Origin: Puniceibacterium sp. IMCC21224
GTDB taxonomy: Bacteria; Pseudomonadota; Alphaproteobacteria; Rhodobacterales; Rhodobacteraceae
Length of the DNA stretch: 64,000 nucleotides
Assembly (NCBI RefSeq): GCF_001038505.1
Contig: NZ_LDPY01000001.1
Span: 3,162,001 to 3,226,000, forward strand
Reading direction: 5' to 3'
Shown here: piece after piece, positions 59,321 to 64,000 of the stretch
Numbering within the stretch: position 1 is the stretch's first letter
How the letters are laid out: every line of letters begins with the position of its first letter
Position numbers and translations under genes: made by a program
Notes under the pieces: model-generated
Database searches by the model: none
What the model saw: only the letters and a program-made list of their open reading frames with translations
What the model was told of the DNA's origin: nothing

Positions 59321-60297
59321 GATACCCTGCAACCGAGAAGCTTGAGATCATCCGCACCGTTGAAGGTTCGCATCTGCCCACCAAAATGACGCTGGATATG
59401 CTGGGCATTCCGCGCACGGCTTTCTACCGCTGGTATGATCGCTACGTCGAGGGCGGGTTCGATGCGCTGGCCGATCGGTCTCCTCGACCAGGGTCGGTCT
59501 GGAATCGAATACCCCAAGACCGGCGCGATGACCTGATCGAGTTTGCGTTAGAACATGAGGCGCTGACGACACGTGAACTGGCGGTCAAATACACCGATGA
59601 GAACCGGTATTTTATCTCGGAATCATCGGCTTACCGCATTCTTAAAGCAGCTGATCTGATCACGGCGCCGGACTATGTGGTGATCAAGGCCGCGGACGAG
59701 TTCACGGACAAGACCACGGCCATCCATCAGCTCTGGCAGACCGACTTCACCTACTTCAAGATCATCGGCTGGGGCTGGTATTACCTGTCCACCATCCTCG
59801 ACGACTACAGCCGCTACATCATCGCCTGGAAGCTTTGCACAAACATGCGGGCCGAGGACGTGACGGACACGATTGAACTGGCTCTGAGCGCATCGGGCTG
59901 TGACCAAGCCGTCGTCCGGCACAAGCCGCGCCTGCTGAGTGACAACGGGGCCTGCTACATCTCTGGCGACCTCGCCAAGTGGTTGGGAAATCAAAAAATG
60001 GACCACGTTCGCGGGGCACCATTCCATCCGCAAACCCAGGGCAAGATTGAGCGCTGGCACCAAACTATGAAGAACCGGGTTCTGCTGGAAAACTACTACC
60101 TGCCCGGCGATCTCGAACGCCAGATCGGGGCCTTCGTAGAGTATTACAACAACGCGCGATACCACGAGAGTCTCAACAACGTCACGCCCGCCGACGTCTA
60201 CTTTGGGCGCGACAAAGCCATCCTCAGAGAAAGGAAGAAGATCAAGATACTGACAATCCGCGAACGCCGCTTGCAACACCAAAAACAAGCCGCATAA
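59317..60297 (+). CDS. IS3-family transposase OrfB (DDE catalytic subunit)
   Basis: A 326-aa protein. The DDE residues are Asp143 (QTDFTYFKI), Asp209 (RLLSDNGACYIS) and Glu245 (TQGKIERWHQT), with 35 residues between the last two, as in IS3 transposases and retroviral integrases. The N-terminal HTH_21-like region has MLGIPRTAFYRWYDRYVEGG. All motifs are intact, so the element may be active. Starts by ATGA overlap with orfA. Confidence 0.92.
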   Translation: MRYPATEKLEIIRTVEGSHLPTKMTLDMLGIPRTAFYRWYDRYVEGGFDALADRSPRPGSVWNRIPQDRRDDLIEFALEHEALTTRELAVKYTDENRYFISESSAYRILKAADLITAPDYVVIKAADEFTDKTTAIHQLWQTDFTYFKIIGWGWYYLSTILDDYSRYIIAWKLCTNMRAEDVTDTIELALSASGCDQAVVRHKPRLLSDNGACYISGDLAKWLGNQKMDHVRGAPFHPQTQGKIERWHQTMKNRVLLENYYLPGDLERQIGAFVEYYNNARYHESLNNVTPADVYFGRDKAILRERKKIKILTIRERRLQHQKQAA

Positions 60298-60301
60298 TCA
60301 A

Positions 60302-60676
60302 TCACACAAACGAGCCAGAGCCTCCAATGCTCAAGCCGCTCTGATGTCCCATTTTATATGACGACGGACACATGGCGATCTTCGATCCGTTCGAGTTGTC
60401 GGTGTTCAGGACGGGCGCGGTCATAGCAATGTCGCGCCCTCCGGTGTTCGTGCCCGAAATATAATCGAAAAGACGGCCAAACGCCGCGCGTGATCCTTCG
60501 CCCATGGGGGTTTTCGCAACGACCAGTTCGCCGTAGCCGCGGACCTCGAATGGTGGGTCGGACAATGTCACCCGGTACTCCGGCTCCGGAGCTGCCGCGC
60601 TGCCGAAAACGGAACAGGCCGTGACGGACAGCAGACTGGCGAAGGCGGTGACTGCCCGGGTGGCGCGTGAAAACAT
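60302..60676 (-). pseudogene. SOUL haem-binding lipoprotein gene truncated by the IS
   Basis: The N-terminal part has a lipoprotein signal (FASLLSVTACSVFG) and the SOUL start PPFEVRGYGELVVAKTPMG, then DIAMTAPVL and KIAMCPSSYK. At 60352 the frame enters the IS end and stops at 60302, so the C-terminal third is missing. The sequence left of the IS does not read as the lost part, so a deletion accompanied the insertion or came later. GGAGA precedes the ATG. Confidence 0.78.
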
Positions 60677-60842
60677 CCTTGTCTCCTTTTCATCCAAGGG
60701 TGCGCATCCGATCAGCTTATGCCCCGAACGTGTCCTATTCTGATTGAACGCATCACAGCAGAGAAATGGATCAGCACACCGCCCTTTAGCTTACCATGGG
60801 CAACATTGGTGTGAATTGAAACGTGCCGCGAGGGTCGTCGCA

Positions 60843-61283
60843 TCAGCGTGGCAGCTTGCGCTGCTCCAGGGTTTCGTCGTTGCCATCCGCCTTCATGACA
60901 TCGGCAATCAGATGCTCGACCATGTCGCCGAAATACGCGGTGAGTTCCCGGTGCAGTGCTCGGAACTCCTCTCCCACCGTACTCTCAAAGGTCGGTTGAT
61001 GCACCCGGACCATGACAGTTGTGCGCCGTTGCCTGGGATAGCGGTACGGCTTGATGTCATGCTTGCGGCAAAGCGCCACAAAAATCCGGACCGACCAGAC
61101 ATCCGGCAGCGAATACTGCAGTTCGGGCTCGGGTTCGCCTTTTCCATCTGCTTCAAGGACAATCCTGGCTTGCAGGCGGTCACGTGCCGCACCTGCCGCC
61201 GCACGTTCACCCGCCGTAGCGCCTCGTGAGAACAGCGCCTCAAGCTTCGCGAGCTTGTCCTGAATCTCTTTTTCCCCAGCCAT
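60843..61283 (-). CDS. Hypothetical protein, possible DUF2786-like N-terminus
   Basis: A 146-aa protein. The N-terminal helix pair KEIQDKLAKLEALFSRGATA and ERAAAGAARDRLQAR loosely resembles DUF2786 domains. The middle reads SLPDVWSVRIFVALCRKHDI and YRYPRQRRTTVMVRV, a basic strand. A perfect AGGAGG lies upstream of ATG 61283. Divergent from the next gene with starts 135 bp apart. Function not known. Confidence 0.65.
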   Translation of the reverse strand: MAGEKEIQDKLAKLEALFSRGATAGERAAAGAARDRLQARIVLEADGKGEPEPELQYSLPDVWSVRIFVALCRKHDIKPYRYPRQRRTTVMVRVHQPTFESTVGEEFRALHRELTAYFGDMVEHLIADVMKADGNDETLEQRKLPR

Positions 61284-61418
61284 CGTCGACCCTCCTTCTG
61301 CCCGGACCTTGAACGCCATGGCAGAGAGCAGGTCAAGCAAGCCCCAACGGGCGCCCGTTGCCAACCCGGTGGGATATTGATCCGGGCATTGGCAAAGTAT
61401 CTGGTCCCCGGAAATGCC

Positions 61419-62159
61419 ATGTGGCAGCATCCCGACATGATCACGTTTCAAACCCTGTCAGATGACCATCCCGACCTCGCGCATTCGCCGATGCTGCGCG
61501 CGGCCTTGCTGACACTTCAGTACACGCGCGAACACGGGGCCATCGGGCTGACCAAAACCATGGCGTTCAAGCGCGTTTTCGTTCACTGGGCGGTCGAACA
61601 CTTTGACTGGCCGGGACGCAGTGCGGAAGAAATGTTTCGGTACAACAAGGTGATCAACGAATATGAGTTTCCCCCGCTCGAACTACTCCACTTCCTTTTG
61701 ATTAGGCTGCGCCTGGCGCGGCATTTCAAAGGAGAGTTCAGGCTGACCAAGCGGGGAGCAGACCTTGCGGAAGCCCCGGGGCGGCTGTTTTCTGAACTGG
61801 TACCGTTCTTCGTTCTCGAGATCGACCATGCGGCGTACTCCCGTTTTGAAGAGGCGCCGTTTGGAAAATGGGATGTCTGGATGAACGTCATCAATGTCGA
61901 GGCCGACCACGGCACAACCGAGAAAGCGCTCTTCGGTGCCTTCTACGGAGACGGCCCGGACTGGGACAATGCCGGCTGGCGGCAGATGGCGGCGTTCTCC
62001 TCCTGCGTCTTGCGACCATTGGAATGGGCGGGCTTGGTTGTCCTATCCGCCGATGAACTCGCCGGGAAGCAAGTGCATCATGTGTTCAAGACACCGCTAT
62101 GGCGCAGTGCCCTGAAGCTCGACACCGACGCCCAGCTTCAGCCGATCTCCGTCCAGTGA
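61419..62159 (+). CDS. Hypothetical protein, all-helical pattern, unknown function
   Basis: A 246-aa protein with no family I can name with confidence. LAHSPMLRAALLTLQYTREH, GLTKTMAFKRVFVHWAVEHF and YEFPPLELLHFLLIRLRLAR suggest a winged-helix-like part followed by an RLTKRGADLAE turn; some pRiA4b ORF-3-like proteins have a similar stretch. ATG 61419 has GGAAA upstream; ATG 61437 is an alternative. Divergent from the hypothetical gene at 60843. Confidence 0.62.
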   Translation: MWQHPDMITFQTLSDDHPDLAHSPMLRAALLTLQYTREHGAIGLTKTMAFKRVFVHWAVEHFDWPGRSAEEMFRYNKVINEYEFPPLELLHFLLIRLRLARHFKGEFRLTKRGADLAEAPGRLFSELVPFFVLEIDHAAYSRFEEAPFGKWDVWMNVINVEADHGTTEKALFGAFYGDGPDWDNAGWRQMAAFSSCVLRPLEWAGLVVLSADELAGKQVHHVFKTPLWRSALKLDTDAQLQPISVQ

Positions 62160-62317
62160 AATGTCCAACTCAAAAGCGGCAATAAACTAGATGACAGGCG
62201 GAGGGGATAGCCGTTGCAAGGCGCCGACTAGACGCAGAAAAGATCGATGATCAGTACTTCTAGGGCAGTTGATGTAGGATTTTCCCTGCCAGAAAACACG
62301 TCTTGAAGGGCGGGGAA

Positions 62318-62349
62318 CTGCCGTTCGCTGCGCTCGTCGCGAACGGCAG
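62318..62349. repeat. 11-bp-stem hairpin in the gene-poor stretch
   Basis: CTGCCGTTCGC (62318-62328) pairs with GCGAACGGCAG (62339-62349), loop of 10 bases. No T-tract follows on either side. Confidence 0.5.
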
Positions 62350-62422
62350 CAAAGCGCAGGAAGCGGTCGCTGCAAAGTTGTGAACCATGGTCGGCCTTGA
62401 TGACGCGACCCGCCCACAGCAG

Positions 62423-62605
62423 TCATACGAGCCAGGCGCAGCCTATGGCCGCTCCCAGCCCGAAGCGCCCCCGCAGTTCGGCTTGCTTTGCCTCGGTTCG
62501 ACAGCCGTGCTCAATGTAATCCCTGATCCGCCATCCGGGTGTGATGCGCGCATCATCGAACGAGAGGTAGAGCGTGTAGTCGTCCTGATCGGTATCGGAC
62601 GGCAT
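62423..62605 (-). pseudogene. Short protein-like fragment, unrecognised
   Basis: A 60-codon frame (SDTDQDDYTLYLSFDDARIT, PGWRIRDYIEHGCRTEAKQA) with natural-looking residue use; the same frame is open back to a stop near 62670 (RAIIDEFLDEDGA) but without an ATG there. It may be the end of a lost gene or a small real gene. Confidence 0.35.
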
Positions 62606-62860
62606 CGCGCCGTCTTCGTCGAGAAACTCATCGATGATAGCGCGAACTGGGGCTCGAAGTCAGTTCGGAAGCTGCGGAATACTCAGTTTAGCGGCCTCGC
62701 CTGAGAAGGCTCCGTTTGCCTTGAGCCTTCTACTCTCTCGCAGCATCATGCCACTCTTGCACAGAAAACTCACCTACCCGAGCTGTTCAAAATTCCCTTC
62801 CACTTCTCCACCAAAGTGAGCCAAAAGCTCTACAGAAAACTGGGTCAAGTCCAAGTAGTG

Positions 62861-64000
62861 TCACTTGCCTTTCCGAGGCTTTGAAGCAGGGAGCAAGCGT
62901 GGCAGGATGAGGCCTGCGGCGTGACGGGTTTCCGGATTCACGTCGCGCAAGCTTGCCTCGCCATGAACGGCAGCCTTCAGCGCGGCATGGATCGGGGCAT
63001 ATCGATTAGCCAGACGAGTCTCTTCGAACCAGTCGACCAAACGCTCGCCAAGTCCAGCCGTGATGGAGAGGCGCAGCAAACGTTCCAGGTCATCGGTGAA
63101 ATTCCAGCTCTCCGGCACCAAGCCTCCTTGCAGGGCCTTGTTCAGATGCTCCGTGGCGTCTCCAAAATTTCCTGCCTGAACGGCAAGCGCTGCATCCATC
63201 AACGCACGCCCCTCGGTCGGCATGTCTTCGAGATGGGGCAATGTCTCTCTCGCCTTGGAAAGCTCTCTCGATGCAACATACAGCCAGAACAAGTTCCCGT
63301 AAGCCAAGGCTTTGTGGCTTTCCGTCACGCTTTTCAAGAGCGCTTCAGTTCGGCCCCCCTCGACGCCAGTGTCGATCAGGCGATTGGCTAGAGAGACCTT
63401 CGCCTGCGCGACCTCTTCCTGCAGCGGGAGGGCGTCGTTGTCGCCGTAGCGGGCGATGAGAGCGTCGTAGGTCTCGATCTCTGCCGCAGGATCGCCGGTC
63501 TGGCCCAGCGTGATCCCCTTGCTGAGCATGGCCCGCGCGACCTGTTCCTGCAGCGGGAGGGCGTCGCTCTCGCCGTAGCGGGCGATGAGAGCGTCGTAGA
63601 CCTCAAGCGCCGCCGCAGGATCGCCGGTCTGGCCCAACGTGACCGCCTTGTTGAGCATGGCCCGCGCGACCTGTTCCTGCAGCGGGAGGGCGTCGCTCTC
63701 GCCGTAGCGGGCGATGAGAGCGTCGTAGACCTCAAGCTCCACCGCAGGATCGCCGGTCTGGCCCAACGTGACCGCCTTGTAGAGCATGGCCTGCGCGACC
63801 TCTTCCTGCAGCGGGAGGGCATCGCTCTCGCCGTAGCGGGCGATGAGCGCATCGTAGGTCTCGATCTCTGCCGCAGGATCGCCGATCTGGCCCAACGTGA
63901 CCGCCTTGTTGAGCATGGCCCGCGCGACGTGTTCCTGCAGCGGGAGGGCGGCGCTGTCGCCGTAGCGGGCGATGAGCGCGTCGTAGGTCTCGATCTCTGC
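62861..64000 (-). CDS. Tetratricopeptide repeat protein, C-terminal part (cut by window edge)
   Basis: At least 379 codons; the 5' end lies outside the window. The visible N-terminal half is built of near-identical 43-aa units (LNKAVTLGQTGDPAAALEVY, then DALIARYGESDALPLQEQVA, then RAM), each a helix pair of the TPR type. After the repeats, about 190 residues are non-repetitive and helical (ANRLIDTGVEGGRTEALLKS, RETLPHLEDMPTEGRALMDA, NRYAPIHAALKAAVHGEASL). TPR arrays bind other proteins. What precedes the array cannot be seen. Confidence 0.78.
   Translation of the reverse strand, partial: AEIETYDALIARYGDSAALPLQEHVARAMLNKAVTLGQIGDPAAEIETYDALIARYGESDALPLQEEVAQAMLYKAVTLGQTGDPAVELEVYDALIARYGESDALPLQEQVARAMLNKAVTLGQTGDPAAALEVYDALIARYGESDALPLQEQVARAMLSKGITLGQTGDPAAEIETYDALIARYGDNDALPLQEEVAQAKVSLANRLIDTGVEGGRTEALLKSVTESHKALAYGNLFWLYVASRELSKARETLPHLEDMPTEGRALMDAALAVQAGNFGDATEHLNKALQGGLVPESWNFTDDLERLLRLSITAGLGERLVDWFEETRLANRYAPIHAALKAAVHGEASLRDVNPETRHAAGLILPRLLPASKPRKGK
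63402..64000. repeat. Tandem 129-bp coding repeat
   Basis: Unit starts (GCCYGCGCGA) at 63402, 63531, 63660, 63789 and 63918 are exactly 129 bp apart; the last unit is cut by the edge. Units differ at only a few positions, so this is a coding minisatellite within the TPR gene. Changes keep the frame. Confidence 0.9.

Larger units (their letters stand above)
58880..60351 (+). mobile_element. Complete IS3-type insertion sequence, 1472 bp
   Basis: Two overlapping ORFs between imperfect terminal inverted repeats. The left end TGGGACAGATTT and the inverted right end TGGGACATCA are followed by related GAGGATTTGAACAACGGAGG and GAGCGGCTTGAGCATTGGAG blocks. It begins TG and ends CA. Flanks share TTT (58877-58879 and 60352-60354), a possible 3-bp target duplication, though this is low-complexity. 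The right end sits inside a SOUL gene. Confidence 0.82.
62160..62860. other. Gene-poor stretch of about 700 bp
   Basis: Contains the hairpin at 62318-62349 and the short open frame at 62423-62605. Near 62780-62850 a + frame reads ELFKIPFHFSTKVSQKLYRK, which could be another gene fragment. No complete gene can be supported. Composition and broken frames suggest decayed inserted DNA. Confidence 0.45.

Noticed and set aside
58877..60354. TTT target-site duplication of the IS3 element as proof of simple insertion
   Set aside because: Three T residues in T-rich flanks are not informative, and the left flank does not continue the SOUL gene.
63402..64000. Regular repeats as a CRISPR array
   Set aside because: The 129-bp units are fully coding, in frame and without spacers; they encode a TPR array.

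Overview
The window looks like chromosomal DNA of an alphaproteobacterium of the order Rhodobacterales (roseobacter group). This rests on the gene orders tilS-ybgF-pal-tolBARQ-ybgC next to ruvBAC and secE-nusG-rplKAJL-rpoBC next to rpsL-rpsG-fusA-tuf-rpsJ-rplCDW. Other supports are the Ala/Glu-rich tail on ribosomal protein L3, a DUF1127 protein, a DUF1489 protein, a PF11316-type glycosyltransferase and a compact B12-dependent ribonucleotide reductase. No rRNA or tRNA gene and no CRISPR array was seen.

Layout. 0-9.4 kb, minus strand: Tol-Pal envelope operon, entered by a partial tilS at the left edge, then a conserved unknown gene and the ruvC-ruvA-ruvB Holliday-junction operon. 9.4-25 kb: mixed housekeeping genes: DUF1127 protein, prmA, an MFS permease, an ABC-2 exporter pair, an SDR with an altered active site, divergent hemE/hemC, a three-gene catabolic cluster (FAH-family hydrolase, DUF4198 protein, FAD-linked dehydrogenase), nudC and a periplasmic 5'-nucleotidase. 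25-46 kb, minus strand: translation and transcription genes in several units, with a clear promoter before the rpsL unit, a clear promoter before secE and terminators after rplW and rpoC. The S10-type operon stops after rplW at a terminator; next to it lies the decayed 3' end of an IS5-type transposase. 46-53.3 kb: a secreted protein with a threefold internal repeat, a choline/betaine-type ABC permease and ATPase without a binding protein, a YghU-type glutathione transferase, a DUF1489 protein, and a class II ribonucleotide reductase that carries an AT-richer helix-turn-helix domain inside its C-terminal part.

From about 53.3 kb to the right edge the character changes to an accessory region: a lone TniQ-type protein with a decayed paralogous fragment downstream, YaeQ, a rhomboid protease, a single-HKD phospholipase-D-like protein, a complete IS3-type element that ends inside a truncated SOUL gene, a divergent pair of unknown genes, a gene-poor stretch of about 700 bp and a TPR protein built from near-identical 129-bp units that runs off the window.

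The most unusual observation is the helix-turn-helix insertion in the ribonucleotide reductase. Next are several families of short non-coding repeats: a 22-bp motif at three intergenic sites, AT-rich hairpins at three sites, a 21-bp-arm inverted repeat between tuf and fusA, and paired GTGCAC repeats in the long rpsL leader. I do not see a complete multi-gene system that I can call new with confidence; the accessory region from 53 kb is the best place to look.
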